Shown piece by piece: positions 1-8,017 of a stretch of 64,000 nucleotides of DNA. The notes beneath the pieces were generated by a model that was not told the DNA's origin, searched no databases, and saw only the letters and a program-made list of their open reading frames with translations. The position numbers and the translations under genes are program-made. Location: the NCBI RefSeq assembly GCF_000690905.1, contig NZ_JMCL01000047.1, forward strand, positions 24,681 to 88,680, given 5' to 3'. Within the stretch, counting starts at the first letter, position 1. Each line of letters starts with the position of its first letter. The DNA is from Pseudomonas sp. Ant30-3 (GTDB lineage Bacteria; Pseudomonadota; Gammaproteobacteria; Pseudomonadales; Pseudomonadaceae).

Positions 1-1212
1 GATCTGGTGCACACGCAAATTGGCGTGCGTGCGGTCGGCCATCAAAATCATCACTCGACGCATGCCGCAGGCCACCAAGGCATCGCGGGCTGAGGAGGTC
101 AGGTGCATGGCGTTGGTGAAACGACTCGGCTCGACCAACAGCTCGGCACATTGTTTGCGCCACTGCGCCAGGTCGACAGAGCTCGGCGCCGCAGCGGGCC
201 GCATGCCGGGATGTACGCGATGGGTGCCTGTCGGCCAGAGCAGGGCAACGGCCGGGTGCCAGAGATCAGCCATCGCATGTTGACGCGCGCTGTTGGCGGC
301 TTGTTGATGCAACTGCTGAAGAACATCGTCCATCGGCACTTGCAGGTAGAGACTGGTCAGGTATTGCCAGCGCTCACTGTGGGGGCTGTCCCATGCCTGT
401 TGCGCCGACAGGGCCAGGCCATTGGCCAGCAATACGGTATTGGCCGGTTGATTGAGCCAGCGCCGCAGGGTCGGGTCGTCGTCGAGGCGGTTCTGCTGGC
501 GCAGCGGATGGTCGCTGTCACGCGCAATGCGCAGCACTTTGACCAATTCACGCTGCTCGCTGAGCAACAGCCGATAACCCTGCTGCACCCAGATCGGCAA
601 GTGCCAGGCGTCTACCAGTGCCTGACAAATCGCCAGCAGACGCACGCCGAACAGCTGTTGCTCGACCTTGCGCGCCGATTCACCTTTATGAATGACCCGC
701 AGTTCCCATTCTTCAAGCAGCTTGGGGTGAGTCAGCGCCATCGGCCACAGCGGCGAAAGAAACAGCAGACTGCCCCAGTGAATGTCCTGCCACAACCGCG
801 CCAGGCGGGCGGCAAAAAAACCATTGGCTTGCTGAGTCGCGTGCTGGCTGATCAATTGCAGTTGGCGAAGGGCGATCGGGATTTCTGATTGAGGCTGGGC
901 CGGCAGGCGTGCGAGCAGTTCTTCAGTGCGCTTGAGGCCGAGCCTATTGATCGCCACTTCAAGATTTTCCGCCGGCTCGGTCATGCTGCCATGCGTGTGC
1001 CGATTGGCTTCACGAATCACGCTCAACGCAAGGGCAGGGCTCTCCTGCATCAGGTCGGCGATATCGCGCAGCGAACTGCGATGGTCGCCAATGGCCTTGC
1101 AAACACGGTCGTGGCTGGCTTGCGGAACCGGCAGGCGGACGCCGTCGAGCAGCTTGATCCAGCCTTCGAGTGTGCTCGGTTTCGGCGTTGTAACGTTCGT
1201 TTCATTAGCCAT
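1..1212 (-). CDS. HDOD domain protein (3' end beyond the left edge)
   Basis: The minus strand is open from ATG at 1212 to the window edge: 404 codons with no stop, so the C-terminus is missing. The protein begins MANETNVTTPKPSTLEGW. Residues about 20-115 read as the start of an HDOD domain: a helical pattern with LPVP-like and ESPALALSVIREANR segments, then AINRLGLKRTEELL. HDOD proteins are metal-free relatives of HD phosphohydrolases that act as scaffolds in bacterial signalling and motility control. It is divergent from motA, whose promoter lies just to the right. The HDOD assignment rests on pattern recognition; the rest of the protein shows no motif I can name. Confidence 0.72.
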   Translation of the reverse strand, partial: MANETNVTTPKPSTLEGWIKLLDGVRLPVPQASHDRVCKAIGDHRSSLRDIADLMQESPALALSVIREANRHTHGSMTEPAENLEVAINRLGLKRTEELLARLPAQPQSEIPIALRQLQLISQHATQQANGFFAARLARLWQDIHWGSLLFLSPLWPMALTHPKLLEEWELRVIHKGESARKVEQQLFGVRLLAICQALVDAWHLPIWVQQGYRLLLSEQRELVKVLRIARDSDHPLRQQNRLDDDPTLRRWLNQPANTVLLANGLALSAQQAWDSPHSERWQYLTSLYLQVPMDDVLQQLHQQAANSARQHAMADLWHPAVALLWPTGTHRVHPGMRPAAAPSSVDLAQWRKQCAELLVEPSRFTNAMHLTSSARDALVACGMRRVMILMADRTHANLRVHQI

Positions 1213-1261
1213 GGTTGGACGCAATCTTCGTCTGCTTTACCGATACCCGGAGTGGGCCAAA

Positions 1262-1289
1262 TTGGCTTTTCGCCTGAACGGGCTATAGT
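1262..1289 (+). promoter_or_regulatory. Candidate sigma-70 promoter of motAB
   Basis: TTGGCT (1262-1267) and TATAGT (1284-1289) are separated by 16 bases, about 90 bases ahead of the motA ATG. The -10 box is close to consensus. Inferred from sequence only. Confidence 0.45.
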
Positions 1290-1378
1290 CTGGCGCAGTT
1301 TTGCCGATAAGGAGAAGAAGAGATTTTTCAGCTTCCGAATATGACCTTGAACCCGACTCAGTAAGTGCTCCCCTACCT

Positions 1379-2230
1379 ATGGCTAAAATAATCGGCATCA
1401 TCGTCGTATTCGCGAGTGTGCTTGGCGGATACGTGCTCTCCCACGGCAAGATTGCCGCCCTGGTCCAGCCCTTCGAAGTGCTGATCATCGGTGGTGCGGC
1501 CCTTGGTGCATTCCTGCAGGCCAACCCCAGCTACATGACCATGCACGTGCTCAAGAAATCCTTGAGCATGTTCGGCTCGCGATTCAACCACGCCTTTTAC
1601 CTCGAAGTGTTGGGACTGGTTTACGAGATCCTCAACAAAAGCCGCCGCGAAGGCATGATGGCGATCGAAGGCGACATTGAAGATGCCTCGGCTAGCCCGA
1701 TTTTCGCCAAGTACCCGTCAGTGCTCAAAGATGAGCGCATGACCTCTTTCGTTTGCGATTACCTGCGCATCATGTCATCCGGCAACATGGCCCCGCATGA
1801 GCTGGAAGGCCTGTTCGACATGGAGCTCTACAGCCTCAAGGAAGACCTCGAACATCCGTCTCATGCGGTAAACGGTATTGCCGATGCCCTGCCGGGGTTC
1901 GGTATCGTTGCGGCGGTATTGGGCATCGTGGTCACCATGGCCTCCTTGGGCGAAGGCGACCAGGCCGCCATCGGCATGCACGTGGGTGCAGCGCTGGTGG
2001 GCACCTTCTTCGGTATCCTCGCGGCGTACGGTTTTTTCGGTCCGCTGGCCACTTCCCTGGCGCACGATGCCAAGGAAGAGTTGAACATCTACGAAGCCAT
2101 CAAGGCCTCGCTGGTCGCGTCGGCCTCCGGCATGCCGCCGTCATTGGCGGTGGAATTCGGTCGCAAGGTTCTGTACCCGGCACACCGTCCTAGCTTCGCC
2201 GAGCTGGAACAAGCGGTGCGCGGTCGTTAA
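1379..2230 (+). CDS. motA: Flagellar motor stator protein MotA
   Basis: A 283-aa inner-membrane protein that with MotB forms the proton-driven stator of the flagellar motor. The start ATG at 1379 gives MAKIIGIIVVFASVLGGYVL, the usual N-terminus; an upstream in-frame TTG at 1301 gives an Arg-rich extension not expected in this family. Four membrane segments are visible: residues about 4-20, 33-50, and a pair in the C-terminal half that includes GIADALPGFGIVAAVLG, which carries the conserved proline facing the proton channel. A long cytoplasmic loop with acidic and basic residues lies between segments 2 and 3, as needed for contact with the rotor. motB follows after 2 bases. Confidence 0.97.
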   Translation: MAKIIGIIVVFASVLGGYVLSHGKIAALVQPFEVLIIGGAALGAFLQANPSYMTMHVLKKSLSMFGSRFNHAFYLEVLGLVYEILNKSRREGMMAIEGDIEDASASPIFAKYPSVLKDERMTSFVCDYLRIMSSGNMAPHELEGLFDMELYSLKEDLEHPSHAVNGIADALPGFGIVAAVLGIVVTMASLGEGDQAAIGMHVGAALVGTFFGILAAYGFFGPLATSLAHDAKEELNIYEAIKASLVASASGMPPSLAVEFGRKVLYPAHRPSFAELEQAVRGR

Positions 2231-2232
2231 AA

Positions 2233-3273
2233 ATGGAAAATAACCAGCCGATAATCATCAAGCGCATCAAGCGCATCGCCGGTGGGCATCACGGGGGCGC
2301 CTGGAAAATCGCCTTCGCGGATTTTGCGACGGCGATGATGGCGTTCTTCCTGGTGCTGTGGCTGCTGTCTACCGCGACGCCGGAACAGAAGATCGCCATC
2401 GCCGGTTACTTCAAAGACCCTGTCGGCTTTTCCGAAAGTGGCACGCCGTACATCATCGACCTGGGTGGCTCGCCGACGCTGGCACCCGAGAACACGCTCA
2501 ATCCTGAAGTGCAATCGCAGCCTCAGCCGGACAAGGTTACCGTCGACACCGAGCAGGTCGAGGGCATGGCCGAAATGGTCGAGAAGGAACGTCTCGAGTT
2601 GCTGCTGCAAGAGTTGCAGAACAAGGTTGACGAGAATCCTCAGCTGCAGAAATTCAAGGATCAGATCCTGTTCGAGATCACGCCGAACGGTTTGCGCATT
2701 CAGATCATGGACGCAGAGAACCGGCCGATGTTCGACTCGGGCAGTGCGCGTTTGAAACCGTATTTTGAAGACATTCTGCTGGCCATGGCCGACACCATCA
2801 AAGCGGTGCCGAACAAGATCAGTATCAGCGGCCACACCGATGCCAAACCGTACACCGGTACCGGTGATTTCGGTAACTGGGAACTGTCGGCCAACCGTGC
2901 CAACGCTGCTCGCCGCGCATTGCTGGCCGGCAGTTATCCGGAGTCGCAAGTGGCGCGCGTGGTGGGTTATGCGTCGTCGGCGCTGTTTGATCGGGAAAGC
3001 CCGTTCAATCCGGTCAATCGTCGTATCGACATCGTTGTGCTGACCAGAAAAGCACAGGCCGCCATCGAAGGTGCGCAAGGTGCCGACCCAACGCCGATTC
3101 CGGGGCAGGGCGCGCCTGGTGAGGCGCCGGGTACGCCAGCTACATCGGCGCCACCGGTTGACCCGAATGCCTTGCCCGAAGATCAGCAACCGGTGCCGGC
3201 GCATGAACTTCGCGAGCGGTTGAATCTGTTTGATGATATTGCGCCCAAGCCGGTTGAGCCGGCGCAGCCTTAA
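2233..3273 (+). CDS. motB: Flagellar motor stator protein MotB
   Basis: A 346-aa partner of MotA. A short basic N-terminus precedes the single membrane helix AFADFATAMMAFFLVLWLL, whose Asp30 matches the essential proton-binding aspartate. The periplasmic part contains an OmpA-like peptidoglycan-binding domain (about residues 150-275) with ISISGHTDAKPY and ELSANRANAARRAL, which anchors the stator to the cell wall. The C-terminal 70 residues are Pro/Gly/Ala-rich and probably disordered. The gene begins 2 bases after motA and is surely cotranscribed with it. This unlinked motAB pair, apart from the main flagellar cluster, is typical of Pseudomonas. Confidence 0.97.
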   Translation: MENNQPIIIKRIKRIAGGHHGGAWKIAFADFATAMMAFFLVLWLLSTATPEQKIAIAGYFKDPVGFSESGTPYIIDLGGSPTLAPENTLNPEVQSQPQPDKVTVDTEQVEGMAEMVEKERLELLLQELQNKVDENPQLQKFKDQILFEITPNGLRIQIMDAENRPMFDSGSARLKPYFEDILLAMADTIKAVPNKISISGHTDAKPYTGTGDFGNWELSANRANAARRALLAGSYPESQVARVVGYASSALFDRESPFNPVNRRIDIVVLTRKAQAAIEGAQGADPTPIPGQGAPGEAPGTPATSAPPVDPNALPEDQQPVPAHELRERLNLFDDIAPKPVEPAQP

Positions 3274-3324
3274 GGTTGGGGTTTGATTTGTGGGCCACCT
3301 GATTGTCGCGAGCGCTGCTCCAAC

Positions 3325-3602
3325 TGTAGGAGCAAGCTTGCTCGCGAAGGCGGCGTGTCAGGCGAGATGTTCAGTCGGGAAACACCCGATCAACTGTAGG
3401 AGCTGGCTTGCCAGCGATGGCTCCGTGTCAGGCAACGGTTGTTTTGAGGGTGTACGTATCCGTTGTTGGGGTAGTGGCGGATATCGGTTCCGCCGGCCGT
3501 ACACAAAAACCTGCAGGAACCAGCTCCTACAGTTGATCGGGGTGATGCCGTATATGCGTGCCGCCTGACACACCGTTATCGCTGGCAAGCCAGCTCCTAC
3601 AG
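3325..3602. repeat. Cluster of four REP-like repeats
   Basis: The 392 bases between motB and the TIR gene hold no gene. They carry two repeats in + orientation (TGTAGGAGCAAGCTTGCTCG from 3325 and a GAGCTGGCTTGCCAGCG variant from about 3400) and two in the opposite sense (around 3516-3540 and 3578-3602). Bases 3386-3406 and 3520-3540 form a perfect 21-bp inverted repeat. Copies share a GTGTCAGGC flank. No protein-coding signal was seen. Confidence 0.85.
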
Positions 3603-3665
3603 GTTCAGTGGTCAGCCATGGGTAAGGCTGTCCTCCGACCCAGATCCATCACCCGTATAAAAACG

Positions 3666-4145
3666 TCAGAACCCCCACCGAATCCGGTTTTTGAGCTTGT
3701 CGTGAAACGCATCGGCATCACGCTTGTAAACACTGCGAATCGACTCAAACGACTCCATTCCCGACCGGCTCGAAAGCGTCTCCTCCCGATAAGCATCAAT
3801 AAAGAAATTGATATCCGCCTCACCACTCAGCGTCGGCCACTTGTCGAGGTACAGCGGCAAGTCGCTATGGCCAATCTTGAAAGAGCAAATCCTGCGGTTG
3901 CTGATCGTAGCCTCACCAATTTCGAACGGCACCCACCACGATTGCGCTGTCTCCCTGGAAACCACCGCAAGCAAATGCGTGCACTCGGTGATGTTGCGAG
4001 TGATCACCGCCGTGATGTCATCCGTTTCCTGCGACTCGGTATCCAGCACGTCGAGGTACGTCTTGATGTTCGCCCGCATCAGGCGATCGTTAATGGTCAT
4101 CGCGTGTTCGCGATCGGTGTGGCGGTAGCTGATAAACACTGGCAT
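3666..4145 (-). CDS. TIR-domain protein (predicted NADase/cyclase, defence signalling)
   Basis: 159 aa, essentially a lone TIR domain. MPVFISYRHTDREHA at the N-terminus is the first strand and BB-loop region typical of bacterial TIRs. Helix alpha-C carries SWWVPFEIGEA, where Glu75 fits the catalytic glutamate of the W-x-x-E motif in NAD-consuming TIRs. CSFKIGHSDLPLYLDKWPTL (residues about 87-106) resembles strand D and its following loop. There is no membrane segment or signal peptide, so it is probably cytosolic. The ATG overlaps the last base of the caspase gene stop codon, implying coupled translation. Known family: TIRs convert NAD+ into cyclic or linear ADP-ribose signals or deplete it. 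Inference: here it makes a signal for the adjacent protease. Confidence 0.9.
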   Translation of the reverse strand: MPVFISYRHTDREHAMTINDRLMRANIKTYLDVLDTESQETDDITAVITRNITECTHLLAVVSRETAQSWWVPFEIGEATISNRRICSFKIGHSDLPLYLDKWPTLSGEADINFFIDAYREETLSSRSGMESFESIRSVYKRDADAFHDKLKNRIRWGF

Positions 4146-5104
4146 CAGAAGTGTCCCTTGATTGCAAGTTCGCGGTAATAGGCGCCGAGCGCGGTGAGGC
4201 GGCAGCCGGTGGATTGCATGGCGGCGAAATACATGTGCTCGGCGTCGACCGGTTCGATCAGGCTGTGGCGGTTGCACTTTTGCAGCTGACTGAAGATTTC
4301 TCCGTTGTCGGGGTCGAAATCGGTCGCCGTCGGTTCGTAGCTCGGGTCGAGCGGGTAGACGAAGCCAGGGTCGGGAAACCAGTCCTTGAGCTTGCGCAGG
4401 GTTTCTTCGGGGATCAGCGGCGTGACTTCGCGCAATGGCACAAATTGCGACACATTGGTCTTGAACACGGGGCGCTGCTCCCACGCACCCAGCGCATTGT
4501 CGACGAACGAATAGACGCTGCCGGGCGTGACCTTGCCCAACACATTGGCGGCTCCGCCATGCAGCGCCTGCAGTAGCAAATCGGTGAATACGCCGTGGCC
4601 TCTGCCTTCCATCGCCAACTGGTCTTTTTTGCAGGCAGTGAGAATGGTCAAGCCTTCGCTGATGACACTGCTGCCACCGCGCAAACCGCGCATGGCCGCG
4701 GCGGCACCGGCCTGGCAGCAATCGAGAATGATGATTTTGTTCTTGATGTGAGTGGCATCCTCCGCCCATTTCAAGACATCGCTTATGCGAATGCCTTCGA
4801 CACCCTGACCGAAGTCCTGAGGAATCAGCAGGCCTTCATCAATGCTGGTATCAAACTGACCGTGCCCGGCGAAATACAGCAGCGCCACATCGCAATCGCC
4901 GGAGAACAGGCTTTGGATCTGCTCCTTCAAATACAGGTGAGTGAGATTTTCCTCCGCCGACGTCAGCACTTTATTGTTGAAATTCGGCCGACCGTTGGCG
5001 TGGCGTTCCAGCACCGACGCCATGGCCATCGCGTCGTTGGTGCAGCCACTCAGTGGTGACACCTGCGTGTAATGGTTGATGCCGATGAACAGTCCTTTGC
5101 GCAT
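4145..5104 (-). CDS. Caspase-like (C14) cysteine protease paired with TIR
   Basis: 319 aa. The caspase fold spans residues about 1-225: MRKGLFIGINHYT at the N-terminus, catalytic His81 in LLYFAGHGQ, and catalytic Cys130 in ILDCCQAG. Residues 231-319 form a separate C-terminal module with EPVDAEHMYFAAM and CRLTALGAYYRELA, which I do not recognise as a named domain; it could sense a ligand or partner. The start at 5104 is chosen because MRKGLFIGIN is the natural beginning of the fold; an in-frame extension to 5242 is low-complexity and unlikely. The gene overlaps the TIR gene by one base and follows a 23-codon ORF by 2 bases. Proteolytic activity and a role in phage defence are inferred from family and context. 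Confidence 0.88.
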   Translation of the reverse strand: MRKGLFIGINHYTQVSPLSGCTNDAMAMASVLERHANGRPNFNNKVLTSAEENLTHLYLKEQIQSLFSGDCDVALLYFAGHGQFDTSIDEGLLIPQDFGQGVEGIRISDVLKWAEDATHIKNKIIILDCCQAGAAAAMRGLRGGSSVISEGLTILTACKKDQLAMEGRGHGVFTDLLLQALHGGAANVLGKVTPGSVYSFVDNALGAWEQRPVFKTNVSQFVPLREVTPLIPEETLRKLKDWFPDPGFVYPLDPSYEPTATDFDPDNGEIFSQLQKCNRHSLIEPVDAEHMYFAAMQSTGCRLTALGAYYRELAIKGHF

Positions 5105-5106
5105 GG

Positions 5107-5178
5107 TTACACCACCATGTGCAGGCGAATGGCGCCGAAGACGCTGTTGTGATTGATGAGCAACTGATAGGTCTGCAT
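5107..5178 (-). CDS. Possible 23-aa leader peptide of the caspase-TIR operon
   Basis: A short ORF reads MQTYQLLINHNSVFGAIRLH and three more residues before TAA. It has a clear ribosome-binding site (GAGGGA, 5 bases before the ATG), better than anything directly ahead of the caspase start. Its stop is followed by CC and then the caspase ATG, so the ribosome could terminate and restart. It may be a leader peptide that couples translation, a small operon component, or chance. No homolog is known to me. Confidence 0.4.
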   Translation of the reverse strand: MQTYQLLINHNSVFGAIRLHMVV

Positions 5179-5354
5179 GGGTATCCCTCGGTCTCGCCAA
5201 GTGCGAACAGGGACTGAATGTATGCAGTTGAACGACCGTCACAAGGCTTTGGCGAAGAAAGAGAGTCGCCCTACAAGCAGGCGTGCGGAAGCCCTACAGA
5301 AATTTCTGACGTTGAATTGATGGGGGATTTGCAGGGTGCAGCAAGCGGCCCCCC

Positions 5355-5373
5355 GCCCCGTCAGTGTCGGGGC
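5355..5373 (-). terminator. Hairpin after rsgA
   Basis: GCCCCG(TCAGTGT)CGGGGC forms a 6-bp GC-rich stem just downstream of the rsgA stop (minus strand). It lacks a strong T-run, so termination activity is uncertain. Bases 5179-5388 hold the putative promoter region of the caspase-TIR operon; I see no convincing promoter boxes there. Confidence 0.4.
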
Positions 5374-5388
5374 TGGGAGTGCGACTGT

Positions 5389-6420
5389 TTAATAGCTGCT
5401 TTCAGGCAAGCTGGCGATGATCGAGCGATAGCTGTTCATCCGTTGCTGCTGCACGCGGCCTTCTTCCAGTGCCTTGAGCAGGGCGCAACCGGGTTCGCGG
5501 TCGTGCTTGCAGTCACGGAAGCGGCAGGTGCCGATCAAGTCGTTGAACTCGATGAAGCCCGCTTCGACATCGGCGCGGCTGACATGGCCAAGACCGAATT
5601 CGCGAATGCCCGGGGAGTCGATCAACTCGCCGCCACCGGGGAAGTGGAACAAACGCGCGGTCGTCGTCGTGTGAGTGCCCTGGCCGGACAGCTCGGACAG
5701 CGGGCCGACGCGGGTTTCGACTTCCGGTAGCAGGCTGTTGACCAGCGACGACTTGCCGACGCCGGACTGACCGACGAACACGCTGATACGTCCGTCCAGT
5801 TGTTCCTGCAGTTGCTCCATGCCATTGCCGTGGTGCGCCGAGACTTCCAGTACCGGATAACCCAGCGTGCGATAGACCGCCAACAGTGCGTTCAACGCCG
5901 GGGCGTTTTGCTCGTCGATCAGGTCGAATTTGTTCAGCAGCAGCAGCGGCCGAATACCGGCGTGCTCGGCCGCGACCAGATATCGATCGATCAGGTTGGC
6001 GTGCGGTTCAGGCAGGGGCGCGAAGACGATGACGATCATGTCGACGTTGGCTGCCACAGGCTTGAGCTGGCCACGGCTGTCCGGGCGGCAGAGCTCGGTT
6101 TTACGCGGCAGTTGCGCCACGATCACACCGATGCCCTGGTTGCCGGCACGCCAGACCACCTGATCGCCGGTCACCAGCGCAGGCAGGTTGGCGCGCAAAT
6201 GGCAGCGGAATACCTCGCCAGCCAGCTCGCCTTCGAGCGCTTCGACTTCGACCTGGACACCAAAGTGCGCGATCACCAGGCCGGTCTGTTCCGGACCCAG
6301 GTCGCCGCCCTCAAGTGCCTCGACTGCCGAGGACTCGCGTTTGGCGGCGCGGGCAGCGCGCTCGCCCTGAATCTTTTCGATGCGCCAGTTTTGACGACGA
6401 TTGAGTTGGCGTTTGGCCAT
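5389..6420 (-). CDS. rsgA: Ribosome small-subunit biogenesis GTPase RsgA
   Basis: 343 aa, a circularly permuted GTPase that assists late 30S maturation. The N-terminus [16 protein letters not shown] is the basic tail seen in gamma-proteobacterial RsgA, followed by an OB-fold. The G motifs appear in permuted order: NKFD (G4), then GQSGVGKSS (G1/Walker A), then DSPGIREFG (G3). A C-terminal zinc-binding element is visible as [14 protein letters not shown]. It is divergent from orn, with about 107 bases between the starts, the same arrangement as in other pseudomonads. Confidence 0.97.
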   Translation of the reverse strand: MAKRQLNRRQNWRIEKIQGERAARAAKRESSAVEALEGGDLGPEQTGLVIAHFGVQVEVEALEGELAGEVFRCHLRANLPALVTGDQVVWRAGNQGIGVIVAQLPRKTELCRPDSRGQLKPVAANVDMIVIVFAPLPEPHANLIDRYLVAAEHAGIRPLLLLNKFDLIDEQNAPALNALLAVYRTLGYPVLEVSAHHGNGMEQLQEQLDGRISVFVGQSGVGKSSLVNSLLPEVETRVGPLSELSGQGTHTTTTARLFHFPGGGELIDSPGIREFGLGHVSRADVEAGFIEFNDLIGTCRFRDCKHDREPGCALLKALEEGRVQQQRMNSYRSIIASLPESSY

Positions 6421-6527
6421 GGGTGTTCCGTATCAAGAATGCAGCGATTAGGTAAAACGGCCGCGAGTTTAGCACGCCCGGCCACCGGCCTAGGTTAAAC
6501 TGCGCAGCATTGCCTAGGAGCCGACAC

Positions 6528-7070
6528 ATGCAAAACCCGCAGAATCTGATCTGGATCGACCTGGAAATGACCGGTCTGAACCCTGATACCGACGTCATCA
6601 TCGAGATGGCCACCATTGTCACCGACAGTGACCTGAACACCCTCGCCGAAGGTCCGGTGATTGCCATTCACCACAGCGACGAAATCCTCGCCGGCATGGA
6701 TGAATGGAATACCCGCCAACATGGTGGTTCGGGCCTGACCCAACGTGTGCGCGACAGCCGCATCAGCATGGCCGAGGCCGAGGCCGAAACCATCGCTTTC
6801 CTGGAGAAGTGGGTGCCGAAGGGCAAGTCGCCGATCTGCGGCAACAGCATCTGCCAGGACCGTCGCTTCCTCTATACGCATATGAAATCGCTGGAAAGCT
6901 ATTTCCACTACCGCAATCTCGACGTTTCGACCTTGAAAGAGCTCGCCGCTCGCTGGGCGCCGAGCGTGCGCGACAGTTTCCAGAAGGGCAGCACGCACCT
7001 GGCACTGGACGACATCCGTGAATCGATCGCTGAGCTGCAGCATTACCGCAAGCATTTCATCAAGTTCTAA
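6528..7070 (+). CDS. orn: Oligoribonuclease
   Basis: 180 aa. The DEDD-family 3'-5' exonuclease that degrades 2-5 nt RNAs and pGpG, and so finishes c-di-GMP turnover. The first acidic motif [10 protein letters not shown] is at residues about 8-17, and the later SICQDRRF and LALDDIRES motifs carry the remaining catalytic acids. The ATG at 6528 is preceded by AGGAG at 6516-6520; an upstream in-frame ATG at 6510 lies before the ribosome-binding site and is not used. It is a monocistronic gene followed by a repeat hairpin. Confidence 0.97.
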   Translation: MQNPQNLIWIDLEMTGLNPDTDVIIEMATIVTDSDLNTLAEGPVIAIHHSDEILAGMDEWNTRQHGGSGLTQRVRDSRISMAEAEAETIAFLEKWVPKGKSPICGNSICQDRRFLYTHMKSLESYFHYRNLDVSTLKELAARWAPSVRDSFQKGSTHLALDDIRESIAELQHYRKHFIKF

Positions 7071-7087
7071 AAGCTGGGATATCGAGC

Positions 7088-7152
7088 TGTAGGAGCCGGC
7101 TTGCTGGCGATGGGCCTTTGAGGACGCTATCGCCAGCAAGCCGGCTCCTACA
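7088..7152. repeat. REP-type inverted repeat after orn
   Basis: Perfect 24-bp arms (7088-7111 and 7129-7152, beginning TGTAGGAGCCGGCTTGCTGG) separated by 17 bases. It can form a strong hairpin and may stabilise or terminate the orn transcript. Confidence 0.85.
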
Positions 7153-7295
7153 GGACCTCTGGTGTACCTGTGGCAAGTGGTGCGGCATTGCGACTTGCCC
7201 GTGATGCCGGCGACGCGGTCCAGCGTCAAGATTGCCCTCTTTTGGTGCCGCAACTTAATGGCTAGACTGCGCGCCTTCCCGCAAGGACCGCCACC

Positions 7296-7907
7296 ATGTT
7301 GCTGATGCTTTACCTGATCGCCATCACCGCCGAAGCCATGACCGGTGCCCTCTCTGCCGGGCGTCGCGGCATGGACTGGTTTGGTGTGGTGCTGATCGCC
7401 TGCATCACGGCGCTCGGTGGCGGGTCAGTGCGTGACGTACTGCTCGGCCACTACCCGCTGACCTGGGTCAAACACCCGGAATACCTGGTGCTGACGTCCA
7501 TCGCAGCGATGTTCACCGTGTTCGCCGCACGCTGGATGCGTCACCTGCGCACGCTGTTCCTTGTGCTCGACGCCGTGGGACTGGTGGCATTCACCTTGAT
7601 CGGCTGCATGACCGCACTGGAAATGGGCCACGGCATGCTGGTGGCGTCGGTCAGCGGCGTCATCACGGGTGTTTTCGGCGGGATCCTCCGCGACATTTTC
7701 TGCAACGACATTCCGCTAATCTTCCGCCGCGAACTCTACGCCAGCGTCTCGTTTGCGGCAGCATGGTGTTACATGCTGTGTCTCTATCTGCAGTTGCCGG
7801 GCGAGCAGGCCATTCTGGTCACGCTGTTCGGTGGTTTCCTGCTGCGCCTGCTGGCGATCCGTTTCCACTGGGAAATGCCCAAATTCGTTTACAACGACGA
7901 AACCTGA
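7296..7907 (+). CDS. TRIC-like / UPF0126 membrane channel protein
   Basis: 203 aa with about seven membrane helices. Two related halves each contain a glycine-rich element followed by Arg-Asp: ALGGGSVRDVLLG (residues about 42-54) and GVFGGILRDIF (about 127-137). This doubled motif marks the UPF0126/YicG family, which is related to trimeric intracellular cation channels. The ATG at 7296 is preceded by CAAGGA. It stands alone between orn and the convergent queG. The substrate in pseudomonads is not established; cation conduction is inferred from family. Confidence 0.85.
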   Translation: MLLMLYLIAITAEAMTGALSAGRRGMDWFGVVLIACITALGGGSVRDVLLGHYPLTWVKHPEYLVLTSIAAMFTVFAARWMRHLRTLFLVLDAVGLVAFTLIGCMTALEMGHGMLVASVSGVITGVFGGILRDIFCNDIPLIFRRELYASVSFAAAWCYMLCLYLQLPGEQAILVTLFGGFLLRLLAIRFHWEMPKFVYNDET

Positions 7908-7923
7908 CCCCGGCTCGTTCCCA

Positions 7924-8017
7924 GTAGCAGCTGCCGCAGGCTGCGTCCGGCTGCGCAGCAGCCGTTACTGTCAACGCGAGTCCTTCGGCCTCGAACGCAG
8001 CCTTCGGCAGCTGCTAC
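7924..8017. repeat. Inverted repeat overlapping the queG stop codon
   Basis: Imperfect 23-bp arms at 7924-7946 (GTAGCAGCTGCCGCAGGCTG...) and 7995-8017. The right arm contains the queG stop (8014-8016), so the last codons of queG have been shaped by the repeat. It sits between convergent genes and could act as a two-way terminator. Confidence 0.75.

Noticed and set aside
4146..4769. Upstream extension of the TIR reading frame
   Set aside because: It runs through the caspase gene in a different frame; MPVFISYRHTD is the natural TIR start.
5105..5242. 46-codon extension of the caspase-like protein
   Set aside because: Low-complexity residues with no caspase features; the short ORF with a better ribosome-binding site lies in another frame there.
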